Notes: generated by a model from the sequence alone, not told the origin. 64,000 nt of DNA from an uncultured Pseudomonas sp. (GCF_943846705.1 NZ_OX044366.1:930001-994000), one strand, 5' to 3'; positions 34,194 through 43,259 are shown, numbered from the stretch's first letter. Made by a program: numbers and translations.

Positions 34194-35183
34194 ATGTTCA
34201 AACTGACTGCCAAGGCGCTGGCTTGCGCCCTGTCGCTGAGCATCGCCGGTATGGCCCAAGCGGCCGACCCGATCGTGATCAAGTTCTCCCACGTGGTCGC
34301 CGACCACACCCCTAAAGGCCAAGGCGCGGCGCTGTTCAAGAAGCTCGCCGAAGAGCGTCTGGGCGACAAGGTCAAGGTCGAGGTTTACCCGAACTCCTCA
34401 CTGTTCGGCGACGGTAAAGAGATGGAAGCCCTGCTGCTCGGTGACGTACAGCTGATCGCCCCATCGCTGGCCAAGTTCGAGCAGTACACCAAGCAAATCC
34501 AGGTCTTCGACCTGCCGTTCCTGTTCCAGGACATGGCCGCCGTCGACCGCTTCCAGCTGAGCCCGGAAGGTCAGGCGCTGCTGAAATCCATGGAAGAAAA
34601 GAACATCACCGGTCTGGCCTACTGGCACAACGGCCTCAAGCAGCTGTCCGCCAACAAGGCGCTGCATGAGCCGAAAGATGCCCGCGGCCTGAAGTTCCGT
34701 GTACAAGCCTCTGCCGTACTCGAAGAGCAGTTCAAAGCCGTACGCGCCAACCCGCGCAAAATGAGCTTCGCCGAGGTTTACCAAGGCCTGCAGACTGGCG
34801 TGGTCAACGGTGCCGAGAACCCCTACTCGAACATCTACAGCCAGAAAATGCATGAAGTGCAGAAGTTCATCACCGAATCCAACCACGGTGTTCTGGACTA
34901 CATGCTGATCACCAACACCACGTTCTGGAACGGCCTGCCTGCCGATGTACGCAGCGAGCTGGACAAGATCATCGTCGAAGTGACCGCTGAAGTGAACAAG
35001 CAGGCTGGCGCCCTCAACGACGGCGACAAGCAGCGCATCCTTGACGCCAAGACCACCGAGATCATCAGCCTGACGCCTGAGCAGCGTGCTGAGTGGCGCG
35101 CAGCCATGAAGCCGGTGTGGAGCAAGTTCGAAGCAGAAATCGGCGCAGACCTGATCAAAGCGGCCGACGCGGCCAACCAGTAA
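34194..35183 (+). CDS. dctP: C4-dicarboxylate TRAP transporter, periplasmic receptor DctP
   Basis: A 329-residue solute receptor that captures succinate, fumarate or malate in the periplasm. A signal peptide (about 1-22, AQA before Ala) is followed by the TRAP fold: VIKFSHVVADHTPKGQGA, EVYPNSSLFGDGKEME and the conserved arginine in ARGLKFRVQAS that binds the substrate carboxylate. VVNGAENPYSNIYSQ is typical of DctP. AAGAGGAA precedes the start. Hairpins in the gap to dctQ probably raise its level over the membrane subunits. Confidence 0.96.
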   Translation: MFKLTAKALACALSLSIAGMAQAADPIVIKFSHVVADHTPKGQGAALFKKLAEERLGDKVKVEVYPNSSLFGDGKEMEALLLGDVQLIAPSLAKFEQYTKQIQVFDLPFLFQDMAAVDRFQLSPEGQALLKSMEEKNITGLAYWHNGLKQLSANKALHEPKDARGLKFRVQASAVLEEQFKAVRANPRKMSFAEVYQGLQTGVVNGAENPYSNIYSQKMHEVQKFITESNHGVLDYMLITNTTFWNGLPADVRSELDKIIVEVTAEVNKQAGALNDGDKQRILDAKTTEIISLTPEQRAEWRAAMKPVWSKFEAEIGADLIKAADAANQ

Positions 35184-35190
35184 GGCTGCA

Positions 35191-35250
35191 CGGGTCGCCC
35201 TGCGGCCCGCACCTACCTTGACTGAGCACCCGAGCCATCCCGCCCGGGTG
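35191..35250 (+). repeat. Two intercistronic hairpins between dctP and dctQ
   Basis: CGGGTCGC-CCT-GCGGCCCG (35191-35209, one T-G pair) begins 7 nt after the dctP stop. CACCCG and CGGGTG (35227-35232, 35245-35250) form a second stem. Neither has a T-tract. The arrangement parallels the hairpin after the ABC binding-protein gene at 24028. Confidence 0.55.
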
Positions 35251-35275
35251 TACCGCCCACACCCTGGAGACTCAA

Positions 35276-35908
35276 ATGATGAACGCCTTGCGGCGCGTCT
35301 GGGACCACTTCGAGGAAGGTTTTATCGCCTTTCTGCTGGCCGCCATGACGCTGGTGACCTTCGTCTACGTGATCCTCAATAACCTCTACACGCTGTTCTA
35401 CAACCTGGCCGATCGCTGGGAAGGCAGCAGTGAGTTGTTCTTCGCCATTGGCGACAGCATTCTCGGCATGGCCCAGTCGATGACCTGGAGCATTGCCCTG
35501 ACCAAGGCGTTATTCGCCTGGTTGATCTTCTTCGGCCTGGCCTACGGTGTGCGCACCGCCGGGCATATCGGCGTCGATGCGCTGGTAAAACTGGCCAGCA
35601 AACCGATCCAGCGGGTGATCGGCGTGATCGCCTGCCTGGCTTGCCTGGGTTATGCCGGGCTAATTGCCGTGGCCAGCTTCGACTGGGTACACACCCTGTT
35701 TACCGCCGGCATCGGCGCGGAAGACCTCGGCCACTACGGCATCATGCAGTGGCATATCACCGCGATCGTGCCGTTCGGCTACGCCATGGTTTTTATCCGT
35801 TTTCTGGAAATTTTCGTACGCATTCTGCGCAATGAGCAGACCGGTCTGGGCCTGGCTGATGAGGCCGCCGACGCGCTGAAAATCAACGAACACGGGGAGC
35901 ACAATTAA
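35276..35908 (+). CDS. dctQ: C4-dicarboxylate TRAP transporter, small membrane subunit DctQ
   Basis: A 210-residue inner-membrane protein with four predicted helices, the small subunit that joins DctM. The opening RRVWDHFEEGFIAFLLAAMT, the inner segment KALFAWLIFFGLAYGVRTAGHIGVDAL and the last helix near HITAIVPFGYAMVFIRFLE fit the DctQ family. Two in-frame ATGs (35276 and 35279) follow CTGGAG. The stop overlaps the dctM start (TAATG). Confidence 0.95.
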   Translation: MMNALRRVWDHFEEGFIAFLLAAMTLVTFVYVILNNLYTLFYNLADRWEGSSELFFAIGDSILGMAQSMTWSIALTKALFAWLIFFGLAYGVRTAGHIGVDALVKLASKPIQRVIGVIACLACLGYAGLIAVASFDWVHTLFTAGIGAEDLGHYGIMQWHITAIVPFGYAMVFIRFLEIFVRILRNEQTGLGLADEAADALKINEHGEHN

Positions 35909-37191
35909 TGACCATTCTGTTCCTCTTCCTCCTGCTGTTTTTGCTGATGTTTATCGGCGTGCCGATTGCTGCTTCGCTGGGCCTGGCCGGCTCGGTGACG
36001 ATCATGCTGTTCAGCCCGGACTCAGTGCGCTCGCTGGCGATCAAGCTGTTTGAAACCTCCGAGCACTACACCCTGCTGGCGATTCCGTTCTTCCTGCTGT
36101 CCGGTGCGTTTATGACCACCGGCGGTGTCGCGCAGCGCTTGATCGACTTTGCCAACGCCTGCGTCGGCCATATCCGTGGCGGTTTGGCGATTTCCGCGGT
36201 AATGGCCTGCATGCTGTTTGCCGCGCTGTCGGGCTCCTCGCCCGCCACCGTGGCGGCGGTGGGTTCGATTGCCATCGCCGGCATGGTGCGCTCGGGTTAC
36301 CCGCAGGCCTTCGGCGCTGGCATCGTCTGTAACGCCGGCACCTTGGGTATTTTGATTCCGCCGTCGATCGTCATGGTGGTGTATGCCGCCGCCACCGAGC
36401 AGTCGGTGGGCAAGCTGTTTATGGCCGGTGTGGTGCCGGGCCTGTTGCTGGGCGTGGCGCTGATGGTGGCGATCTATATCGTCGCGCGGAAGATGAACCT
36501 GCCCGCCATGCCACGCGCCAGTCTGCGCCAGCTGCTGAGCACGGCACGCAAGGCGATCTGGGGCCTGCTGTTGATGGTGATCATCCTCGGCGGCATCTAC
36601 TCCGGGATGTTCACCCCGACCGAAGCCGCCGCTGTGGCCGCGGTTTACGCCGGTTTCGTCGCGCTGTTCGTGTACAAAGACATGACCATCCGCGAGTGCC
36701 CCAAGGTGCTGCTGGACTCCGGCAAGCTGACCATCATGCTGATGTTCATCATCGCCAACGCCATGCTCTTCGCCCACGTACTGACCACCGAGCAGATCCC
36801 CCAGACCATCACCGCCTGGGTGATCGAGATGGGCCTGCAGCCGTGGCAGTTCCTGCTGGTGGTGAACATCGTGCTGCTGGTGGCCGGGGCCTTTATGGAG
36901 CCGTCGGCGATCATCCTGATTCTCGCGCCGATCCTCTTCCCGATTGCCGTACAGCTGGGCATCGACCCGATTCACTTGGGCATCATCATGGTGGTGAACA
37001 TGGAGATCGGCCTGATTACCCCGCCGGTGGGGCTCAACCTGTTCGTCACCTCGGCGGTGACCGGTATGCCGCTGACGTCGGTGATCAAGGCCGCCTGGCC
37101 GTGGCTGATGCTGCTGCTCGGCTTCCTGATGATCATCACCTACGTGCCTGCCGTGTCCATGGCGCTGCCTAACTGGCTGGGGATGAACTGA
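35908..37191 (+). CDS. dctM: C4-dicarboxylate TRAP transporter, large membrane subunit DctM
   Basis: A 427-residue inner-membrane sodium-coupled transport subunit with about 12 helices. Family motifs include LLAIPFFLLSGAFMTTGGVAQR, FAALSGSSPATVAAVGSIA and EIGLITPPVGLNLFVTS. Its start overlaps the dctQ stop in TAATG. It is the last gene of the dctPQM operon, and a strong terminator follows within 40 nt. Confidence 0.97.
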   Translation: MTILFLFLLLFLLMFIGVPIAASLGLAGSVTIMLFSPDSVRSLAIKLFETSEHYTLLAIPFFLLSGAFMTTGGVAQRLIDFANACVGHIRGGLAISAVMACMLFAALSGSSPATVAAVGSIAIAGMVRSGYPQAFGAGIVCNAGTLGILIPPSIVMVVYAAATEQSVGKLFMAGVVPGLLLGVALMVAIYIVARKMNLPAMPRASLRQLLSTARKAIWGLLLMVIILGGIYSGMFTPTEAAAVAAVYAGFVALFVYKDMTIRECPKVLLDSGKLTIMLMFIIANAMLFAHVLTTEQIPQTITAWVIEMGLQPWQFLLVVNIVLLVAGAFMEPSAIILILAPILFPIAVQLGIDPIHLGIIMVVNMEIGLITPPVGLNLFVTSAVTGMPLTSVIKAAWPWLMLLLGFLMIITYVPAVSMALPNWLGMN

Positions 37192-37227
37192 CAGCGACTC
37201 CATGTGTACTTAATCTACACATTGTTC

Positions 37228-37256
37228 AGCCCGGCCTTAGTGCCGGGCTTTTTTTG
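37228..37256 (+). terminator. Terminator after dctM
   Basis: AGCCCGGC-CTTAGT-GCCGGGCT followed by seven T. Confidence 0.92.
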
Positions 37257-37379
37257 CCCGTGGAAAATCCAGACCTGCATGCGCCGCGGCCGGAAGAACT
37301 CAGCCGCTGGAGGCGCGAGCGCGCCTTACTAGCCGCAGTCGCACCTCGGCAGCACTCATCAGGGTAAAAAAGTCCGGGG

Positions 37380-38603
37380 TTAAGCCCGTGCCAGATCCGG
37401 CAGGTCGCCCGACAAACCCAACGCCTGACGCACGAATAGCGCCTTGGCCTCAGGCAGGCTATCGACCCAGTTCAGGCCACTGTTGCGCAGCAGTCGCAGC
37501 GGCAATGGGTCAGCCTGGAACAGCCGCTCAAAGCCTTCCATCGCCGCCATCATCGCCAGATTGTGCGGCATGCGGCGACGCTCATAACGGCTGAGCACCT
37601 TCACATCACTCAGGCGCTCGCCGCGCTGCGCGGCATGCAACAGCACCTCAGCCAGCACCGCGACATCGAGAAAGCCCAGGTTAACCCCCTGCCCGGCCAG
37701 CGGATGGATGCTGTGCGCGGCATCGCCGACCAGCGCCAGGCCCTCTGCAACATAGCGCTTGGCATGCCGTTGACGCAGCGGAATACACAGGCGCTCATCC
37801 GCCTGCAGCACCTCGCCGAGGCGATGCTCGAAGGCGAAGCCCAGGGCGCGGCGAAAGTCGCCGTCATCCAGCGCCATCAGCCGCTCGGCTTCGCTTGGGG
37901 TGACTGACCAGACGATCGAGCACCAATGCTCACCCTCAGGCCCCTCCAGCGGCAGAAAGGCCAGCGGCCCGTCATCGGTAAAGCGCTGCCAGGCGGTAGC
38001 CTGATGCGGCTTGGCGCAACGCACACTGGTGACGATGGCGTGATGCAGGTAATCCCATTCACGGGTGGCGCAACCCGCCAGCCGGCGCACAGCCGAGTTG
38101 GCGCCATCGGCGGCAATCAGCAGCGGCGCGCGCAATTCGCGACCATCCGTCAGGCTCAGCAACCAGCCGTCACCGGAGCGTCGCAGCTGCTCGACGCGGG
38201 CATTCGCCAGCAAGCCAATCGAGCTGTCGTGCAGGCGCTCGAGCAGCGCATCCTGCACCACACGGTTCTCTACGATATGGCCAAGCACCTCGGCATGCAC
38301 ACTGGCCGCGCTGAAATGAATGCTCCCCGTGCCAGAGCCATCCCACACCTGCATCTCGCCATAAGCACAGGCCCGCCGGGCAGCGACCCCCGGCCACACG
38401 CCGAGGCGCTCGAGAATGCGCTGACTGGCGACTGACAAGGCGCTGACCCGCGGCTCGAACGGCGCCTGCGGGGCAAAGGGTTCGACACTCAGCGGTCCGC
38501 CATCGACCAGCAGAATATCCAGGCCCTGATCCTGCAGGGCCAGCGCCAGCGCGCTGCCAACCATTCCAGCGCCGACGATGATCAAATCTGCGTGCATGTC
38601 CAT
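37380..38603 (-). CDS. ubiI: FAD-dependent 2-polyprenylphenol hydroxylase, UbiI/VisC type
   Basis: A 407-residue flavoprotein monooxygenase of the UbiH/UbiF/UbiI family that hydroxylates the aromatic ring in ubiquinone synthesis. The FAD-binding GAGMVGSALAL is at 11-21, the DG motif is LLIAADGANSAVRRLAG, and the third FAD motif is ALVGDAAHSIHPLAGQGVNLG. An alternative ATG 6 nt further in is possible. It is the last gene of the ygfB-pepP-ubiH-DUF4442-ubiI cluster. Which ring position it attacks is assigned by homology only. Confidence 0.9.
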   Translation of the reverse strand: MDMHADLIIVGAGMVGSALALALQDQGLDILLVDGGPLSVEPFAPQAPFEPRVSALSVASQRILERLGVWPGVAARRACAYGEMQVWDGSGTGSIHFSAASVHAEVLGHIVENRVVQDALLERLHDSSIGLLANARVEQLRRSGDGWLLSLTDGRELRAPLLIAADGANSAVRRLAGCATREWDYLHHAIVTSVRCAKPHQATAWQRFTDDGPLAFLPLEGPEGEHWCSIVWSVTPSEAERLMALDDGDFRRALGFAFEHRLGEVLQADERLCIPLRQRHAKRYVAEGLALVGDAAHSIHPLAGQGVNLGFLDVAVLAEVLLHAAQRGERLSDVKVLSRYERRRMPHNLAMMAAMEGFERLFQADPLPLRLLRNSGLNWVDSLPEAKALFVRQALGLSGDLPDLARA

Positions 38604-38606
38604 TCC

Positions 38607-39089
38607 TTAGGCGGCCTGTCGGGCGCGCGGCTTAAGCCGCACGTAGAGCGTTTTATGCACGCGCGCCACCAGGGTGCCGCTGCCATCGCGCACCTCTACA
38701 TGCAGCTCGGGCAGGTACTTATCGCCGCCTGCCGTGTGCTGACGAATGTCTTCGAGCAGCGCCTCGTCGATACTGAAATCGGCGTACACCGGGCCTGTGC
38801 CCGGGGCGATAAAGTCGACACGGGCGGCTTTGTCCCAGACGATAAACTCACGGCCGAGGTTTTCCATGATCATCAGCATGAAAAACGGGTCGGTCATCGA
38901 GTAAAGGCTGCCACCAAACTGGGTGCCCACATAGTTGCGGTTATACCAACCCAGCACCATCTTCACCTGCACCTGCCGGAAGTCCGCGCCTATGTGGCGC
39001 ACCCGCACGCCAGCGCCCAGATACGGTGGATACAGGTTCAGCGCCCAGCGCAGCAGCCGCGCTTTGCGCGCCATTTTCTTCACTGACAT
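38607..39089 (-). CDS. DUF4442 hotdog-fold protein between two ubiquinone hydroxylases
   Basis: A 160-residue soluble protein resembling the DUF4442 group of hotdog-fold (thioesterase-like) proteins: NYVGTQFGGSLYSMTDPFFML is the conserved helix region, followed by WDKAARVDFIAPGTGPV. It lies 3 nt after the ubiH stop and 3 nt before the ubiI start, so it is translated in the same operon. No biochemical role is established. An acyl-CoA or lipid-related activity is the usual hotdog expectation. Confidence 0.85.
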   Translation of the reverse strand: MSVKKMARKARLLRWALNLYPPYLGAGVRVRHIGADFRQVQVKMVLGWYNRNYVGTQFGGSLYSMTDPFFMLMIMENLGREFIVWDKAARVDFIAPGTGPVYADFSIDEALLEDIRQHTAGGDKYLPELHVEVRDGSGTLVARVHKTLYVRLKPRARQAA

Positions 39090-39092
39090 TGC

Positions 39093-40283
39093 TCAAGACT
39101 CCGAACGGGTGCCGAGGCCCATGGCCTGGCGGGCGAACCAGCGTTTCGCCGGGGGCAGCAAATCCAGACCAAGTAGACCGAGATTGCGTCCGGTCGCCAA
39201 CAACGGCTGAGCGGTACTGAAGAGCCGTGTGACCTGATCGGAGAAGCCTACAGTAAGCTGCTGATCGCTCTGCTGACGGCTCAGGTAGCGCTGCAAGGTG
39301 GCTAAATCACCCAGCGGCGCGGTGCTCTCCAGCAGGGTTTCGGCCAGCACCAGGGTATCGCGCAGCGACAGGTTGTAACCCTGCCCGGCAATCGGATGCA
39401 GGCTGTGCGCGGCATTGCCGAGCACCACCAGGTGTTTGCGCACCTGTTCTTTAGCGGCAGTCAGGGCCAACGGATACAGATGCCGGGTACCGACCTGGCG
39501 CAGGCTGCCCAGGCGGTAGCCAAAGGCCTGCTGCAGCTCGGTGAGAAACGCCGCATCGGCGAGCCCCATTAAACGCTCGGCTTCAAGCGTGGCGCGAGTC
39601 CACACCAGCGCGCAGCGCTTATCCGCCAATGGCAACAGGGCCATCGGCCCTTCTTCGGTAAACCGCTCGAAGGCCAAGCCGTGGTGCGCATCCTGCGGGC
39701 TGACGTTGGCGATCAGCGCGCTCTGCCCATAGGGCGTGGTGCTGACATCGATCCCCAGCTGCTCACGCAAGCCAGAGCGGCCACCTTCGGCCATGATCGC
39801 CAGGTTGCACTCAAGCTCACTGCCATCGTCCAACACCAGTCGATAGCCATCCGCCAGCGCCTGCATACGCACAACCTGAGCCGGGCTGCGCCAGCTCACC
39901 GCATGCGGGTCCAGCGCCTGCCACAAGCATTCACCGAGCCAGGCGTTTTCCACCACATAGCCCAGCGCCGGCACGCCCTCTTCCTCGGCGCTCAGGCGCG
40001 CAGCGGCAAAACGACCACGGTCGGAGACATGAATCTGCTTGATCGGCTCGGCGCGCTGGCTGATCTGCGGCCACAAGCCGAGGCGTTGATAGATCTGCTG
40101 CGAGCCGAACGACAGCGCTGTCGAACGCGCGTCGTAGCTCGGTTGGTAGCCGCTACCCGGGGTAAACGGCTCAATCAGGCAAATCTGCCAACCACGCTGC
40201 TTGGCTTCGGCTTGCAGGGCCAGCGCCAGACTGGCGCCGACCAGGCCACCGCCGATGATGGCGATATCCACACGCTGAATCAT
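39093..40283 (-). CDS. ubiH: 2-octaprenyl-6-methoxyphenol hydroxylase UbiH
   Basis: A 396-residue FAD monooxygenase of ubiquinone synthesis, paralogous to the UbiI-type gene downstream. FAD-binding is GGGLVGASLALAL near the N-terminus, the central motif is LAIMAEGGRSGLREQLG, and VVLGNAAHSLHPIAGQGYNLSLRD is the form typical of UbiH. The start is directly after the pepP stop. Linkage of pepP to ubiH and a second hydroxylase is common in gammaproteobacteria. Confidence 0.95.
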   Translation of the reverse strand: MIQRVDIAIIGGGLVGASLALALQAEAKQRGWQICLIEPFTPGSGYQPSYDARSTALSFGSQQIYQRLGLWPQISQRAEPIKQIHVSDRGRFAAARLSAEEEGVPALGYVVENAWLGECLWQALDPHAVSWRSPAQVVRMQALADGYRLVLDDGSELECNLAIMAEGGRSGLREQLGIDVSTTPYGQSALIANVSPQDAHHGLAFERFTEEGPMALLPLADKRCALVWTRATLEAERLMGLADAAFLTELQQAFGYRLGSLRQVGTRHLYPLALTAAKEQVRKHLVVLGNAAHSLHPIAGQGYNLSLRDTLVLAETLLESTAPLGDLATLQRYLSRQQSDQQLTVGFSDQVTRLFSTAQPLLATGRNLGLLGLDLLPPAKRWFARQAMGLGTRSES

Positions 40284-41618
40284 TTAGGCCGCCGCGCTAC
40301 GAGCAGCGGCCATCAGCGCTTCGATCTCAGCCACGGTTTTCGGCACGCCACTGGTCAAAATCTCACAGCCGGTTTTGGTCACCACCACATCATCCTCGAT
40401 GCGCACGCCAATACCGCGCCACTTCTTCGCCACATCCTGATTGTCCACGGCGATATAAATACCCGGCTCGACGGTCATGGCCATGCCGACTTCAAGCTCG
40501 CGCCATTCGCCGCCCACCTTGTACTCGCCGACATCGTGCACATCCATACCCAGCCAGTGACCGGCACGGTGCATATAAAACGGCTTGTAGGCCTCTGCAG
40601 CGATCAGCTCAGCGACATCACCCTGCAACAGGCCCAGCTCGACCAGCCCGGCGGTAATCACCTGCACCGTGGCTTCATGGGCCTGATTCCAGTGTTTGCC
40701 TGGGCCGATCTCCTTGAATGCGGCTTCCTGCGAAGCCAGCACCAGCTCGTAGATGGCTTTCTGCTCGGGGGAGAACGTACCGCTGACCGGGAAGGTGCGG
40801 GTGATGTCACTGGCGTAGCAATCGATCTCGCAACCGGCATCAATCAGCACCAGGTCGCCATCTTTCAGCGGTGCATCATTCTCGCGGTAATGCAGGATGC
40901 AGGCATTCTTGCCTGCCGCGACGATCGAGCCATAGGCCGGCATCTTTGCCCCGCCCTTGCGGAATTCGTAATCCAGCTCGGCTTCCAGGTGGTATTCGAA
41001 CAACCCGGCACGGCTGGCCTGCATGGCCCGCACGTGTGCGCGGCAGGAAATCTCCGCCGCTTCCTTCATGACTTTGACTTCCGCCGCCGACTTGTACAGC
41101 CGCAGGTCATGCAGCAGGTGTTCAAGGGTGATGAATTCATTCGGTGGTGTGGCACCCTGGCGCGCCTTAGAGCGGATCATATTGATCCACTCCATCAACT
41201 GGCGGTCGAACTCATGGTTAGTGCCCATGGAGGAGTAGACCCGGTCGCGACCTTCGATCAGCCCCGGCAGAATGTCGTCGATGTCGCCAATCGGAAACGC
41301 GTCATCGGCGCCGTACTGGCTGATTGCCCCGTCTTGGCCGGCACGCAGGCCGTCCCACAGCTCGCGCAGCGGGTCGCGTTCGCGGCAGAACAGCACGTAC
41401 TCGCCATGCTCACGGCCGGGAATCAGCGCAATCACCGCCTCCGGCTCGGGGAAGCCGGAGAGGTACTGGAAGTCGCTGTCCTGACGGTAGATGTGTTCCA
41501 CATCGCGGTTGCGGATATACACCGGCGCGGCCGGCAGAATCGCGATGCTGTTGGGTTCCATCTGCGCCATCAGCGCCTTGCGCCGACGGGCGTATTCCGA
41601 CTTGGGGATGCTGATCAT
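40284..41618 (-). CDS. pepP: Xaa-Pro aminopeptidase PepP
   Basis: A 444-residue dimanganese aminopeptidase that removes N-terminal residues before proline. It has the aminopeptidase-P N-terminal domain (MLPxxSIAILPAAP-like, residues 1-175) and the pita-bread domain with all five metal ligands: Asp and Asp in LIDAGCEIDCYASDITRTF, His in HRAGHWLGMDVHD, Glu in VEPGIY and Glu in GVRIEDDVVV. It lies 33 nt after the ygfB-like gene and directly before ubiH. Confidence 0.97.
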   Translation of the reverse strand: MISIPKSEYARRRKALMAQMEPNSIAILPAAPVYIRNRDVEHIYRQDSDFQYLSGFPEPEAVIALIPGREHGEYVLFCRERDPLRELWDGLRAGQDGAISQYGADDAFPIGDIDDILPGLIEGRDRVYSSMGTNHEFDRQLMEWINMIRSKARQGATPPNEFITLEHLLHDLRLYKSAAEVKVMKEAAEISCRAHVRAMQASRAGLFEYHLEAELDYEFRKGGAKMPAYGSIVAAGKNACILHYRENDAPLKDGDLVLIDAGCEIDCYASDITRTFPVSGTFSPEQKAIYELVLASQEAAFKEIGPGKHWNQAHEATVQVITAGLVELGLLQGDVAELIAAEAYKPFYMHRAGHWLGMDVHDVGEYKVGGEWRELEVGMAMTVEPGIYIAVDNQDVAKKWRGIGVRIEDDVVVTKTGCEILTSGVPKTVAEIEALMAAARSAAA

Positions 41619-41651
41619 GGGCAGGCTGCGTCCACTTCTATAGGCTGAAAA

Positions 41652-42206
41652 TCAATGCAGCGACGGTTTCGCCGCCACCACCTCAGGCTTGGCACACTCG
41701 CTGAACAACAGCAGCGGCGCAACGCGCAGGTATTCCATCACTTCCATGTAGTCGCTCTCACCGTCCTCGGATTCTTCTAGGGCATTCTGCACCTGGGCAA
41801 TCGCCGCGAGGTCCTGCAGCACTTCCATGGCTTCAGCGCTCAAGGCGCTGTCACGGGCGGTCAAACCAAAGCCGCCGAGGAAGCCCTGACACCATTGTCC
41901 CAGAGCCACGGCGCGCTCGCTAAGCGGCGCATCGTCGCTGGGCAACAGCAGCACGACGGTGACATCGTTACTGCCCAGTTCACCCTTGATCATTTCCTGC
42001 AGGCCAATCAGCGCCTGACGCACGCTGTCTTCCGGTGCTGCGCCAAGCAACTCGGCGGCATCCACCAGCCAGGAGTCGATTTCGAAGCCCGCACCCGCGC
42101 AGCTACGGCCGAGTAATAGGCCATGCAACTCGGCAGGGGAAACGGTGTGGCCGTTGCTGGCAAGCAGAGCGGCAAAAGCGGAGTACGGCGAATTTGAAGT
42201 TGGCAT
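41652..42206 (-). CDS. UPF0149 family protein (YgfB-like)
   Basis: A 184-residue acidic, helical cytosolic protein. The N-terminal block SNGHTVSPAELHGLLLGRSCAGAGF and the region GQWCQGFLGGFG define the UPF0149/YgfB family. It is first in the leftward pepP-ubiH operon, the same place as in E. coli. YgfB-type proteins have been reported to influence gene regulation in Pseudomonas, but the mechanism cannot be read from this sequence. Confidence 0.92.
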   Translation of the reverse strand: MPTSNSPYSAFAALLASNGHTVSPAELHGLLLGRSCAGAGFEIDSWLVDAAELLGAAPEDSVRQALIGLQEMIKGELGSNDVTVVLLLPSDDAPLSERAVALGQWCQGFLGGFGLTARDSALSAEAMEVLQDLAAIAQVQNALEESEDGESDYMEVMEYLRVAPLLLFSECAKPEVVAAKPSLH

Positions 42207-42476
42207 AGATAACTAGGCGCAAAGCTGCGCAATCACTAGAATGGAGGCCCTGTATCCTAGCACCGGCAAGCGCCCCAAGACTATGCAAGCGACTCGGCAG
42301 GCATGCACAGGTCACCCCGTGATCCTCGGGGAAAAGCCTCAACTGCTGGCGCCAACCTGCCCGACACTGCAAAACACGCCAATCAACAGCACCGCGAACC
42401 GTCCGGCACTGTCGAAACCACCCTAAAGACGCTATTTTTCACTTGCAGCCCACTCACCTAGTACGAGTAGAGAACC

Positions 42477-42683
42477 ATGGAAGACGTCGACCTGCAGGCT
42501 CTTGCGAACAAACTGGACGTGCTGATCCAGCGTGCCGAGCAGCTCAAAGCGCAAAACCGACAGCTTCTGGCGAGAGAAAAAGCCTGGCGTGAAGAGCGTG
42601 CCCACTTAATTGAAAAGAACGAAATGGCCCGGCATAAGGTCGAATCCATGATTTCGCGCCTTAAAGCCTTGGAGCAGGATTAA
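42477..42683 (+). CDS. Small coiled-coil protein (TIGR02449 family, ZapB-like)
   Basis: A 68-residue, almost entirely heptad-patterned and highly charged protein (DVDLQALANKLDVLIQRAEQL onward). Similar short coiled coils upstream of zapA are grouped as TIGR02449 and are suspected to act like ZapB in division. Its stop overlaps the zapA start (TAATG), which supports a joint role at the Z ring. A clean 270-bp divergent region separates it from ygfB. Confidence 0.88.
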   Translation: MEDVDLQALANKLDVLIQRAEQLKAQNRQLLAREKAWREERAHLIEKNEMARHKVESMISRLKALEQD

Positions 42684-42997
42684 TGTCCCAGTCGAATACC
42701 TTGACCGTCCAGATCCTGGACAAAGAATATTGCATCGCTTGCCCGAGCGAAGAACGCAGCAACCTGGAAAGCGCTGCGCGCTACCTGGATGGCAAGATGC
42801 GGGAGATCCGTTCAAGCGGCAAAGTTGTCGGTGCCGACCGCGTCGCCGTAATGGCCGCACTGAACATCAGTCATGACCTGCTACACAAACAGCAACATCT
42901 TGATCAACTGGCCGGAGCCAACCGTGAGCAGGTGCGTAACCTGCTGAACCGGGTTGATAATGCCCTGAGCTCGGATAGCGATGAACACGGCGGCTAA
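42683..42997 (+). CDS. zapA: Cell division protein ZapA
   Basis: A 104-residue FtsZ-binding protein that cross-links Z-ring filaments. The N-terminal globular part contains VQILDKEYCIACPSEERSNL and the AARYLDGKMREIR motif, and the C-terminal half is a coiled coil. It is coupled to the upstream coiled-coil gene and followed directly by the 6S RNA promoter, the usual zapA-ssrS-fau order. Confidence 0.95.
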   Translation: MSQSNTLTVQILDKEYCIACPSEERSNLESAARYLDGKMREIRSSGKVVGADRVAVMAALNISHDLLHKQQHLDQLAGANREQVRNLLNRVDNALSSDSDEHGG

Positions 42998-43024
42998 TTG
43001 CACAGCGGCAGTTTGGGGTATACT
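42998..43024 (+). promoter_or_regulatory. 6S RNA promoter
   Basis: TATACT at 43019-43024 is a good -10. TTGCAC at 42998-43003 is a possible -35 with short (15-bp) spacing that starts right after the zapA stop. Transcription would start near 43031. Confidence 0.6.
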
Positions 43025-43030
43025 GCCCGC

Positions 43031-43210
43031 AGCTCCCTGGAGTGTGCGCCAGTTGGTGATGTCCCTGAGCCGATTCGCACAACCCCGGAGGTTGCAAGTT
43101 GAGGCCGGTGTGCATGTCCGCTCGACGGAAAGCCTTAAGGTCTCCTGCAACCTCCACCTTGAACTTTCGGGTTCAAGGGCCAAGCCGACAGCGGCACGTC
43201 GGGGAGTCAC
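43031..43210 (+). ncRNA. ssrS: 6S RNA (SsrS)
   Basis: About 180 nt that can close into a long rod. The 5' end CTCCCTGGAGTG pairs with the 3' end near GGCACGTCGGGGAG, and conserved 6S segments GTCCCTGAGCCGA, AAAGCCTTAAGG and CACCTTGAAC/GTTCAAGGG are present. 6S RNA binds the sigma-70 RNA polymerase holoenzyme and lowers transcription in stationary phase. A T-rich stretch (43211 onward) follows. Exact ends are estimated. It lies between zapA and the cyclo-ligase gene, as in other gammaproteobacteria. Confidence 0.92.
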
Positions 43211-43259
43211 TTTTTTCCAGCCGGTTGCCCGTTCGCGGCAACTGCTACTGCAATAGCCC

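Noticed and set aside
36022..37203. A 393-codon open frame on the minus strand over dctM.
   Set aside because: It consists mostly of His/Gln/Arg repeats caused by complementing hydrophobic codons; dctM is certain.
39681..41648. A 655-codon open frame on the plus strand across ubiH and pepP.
   Set aside because: It is the complement of two conserved enzymes with all their motifs; no ribosome site or recognisable domain.
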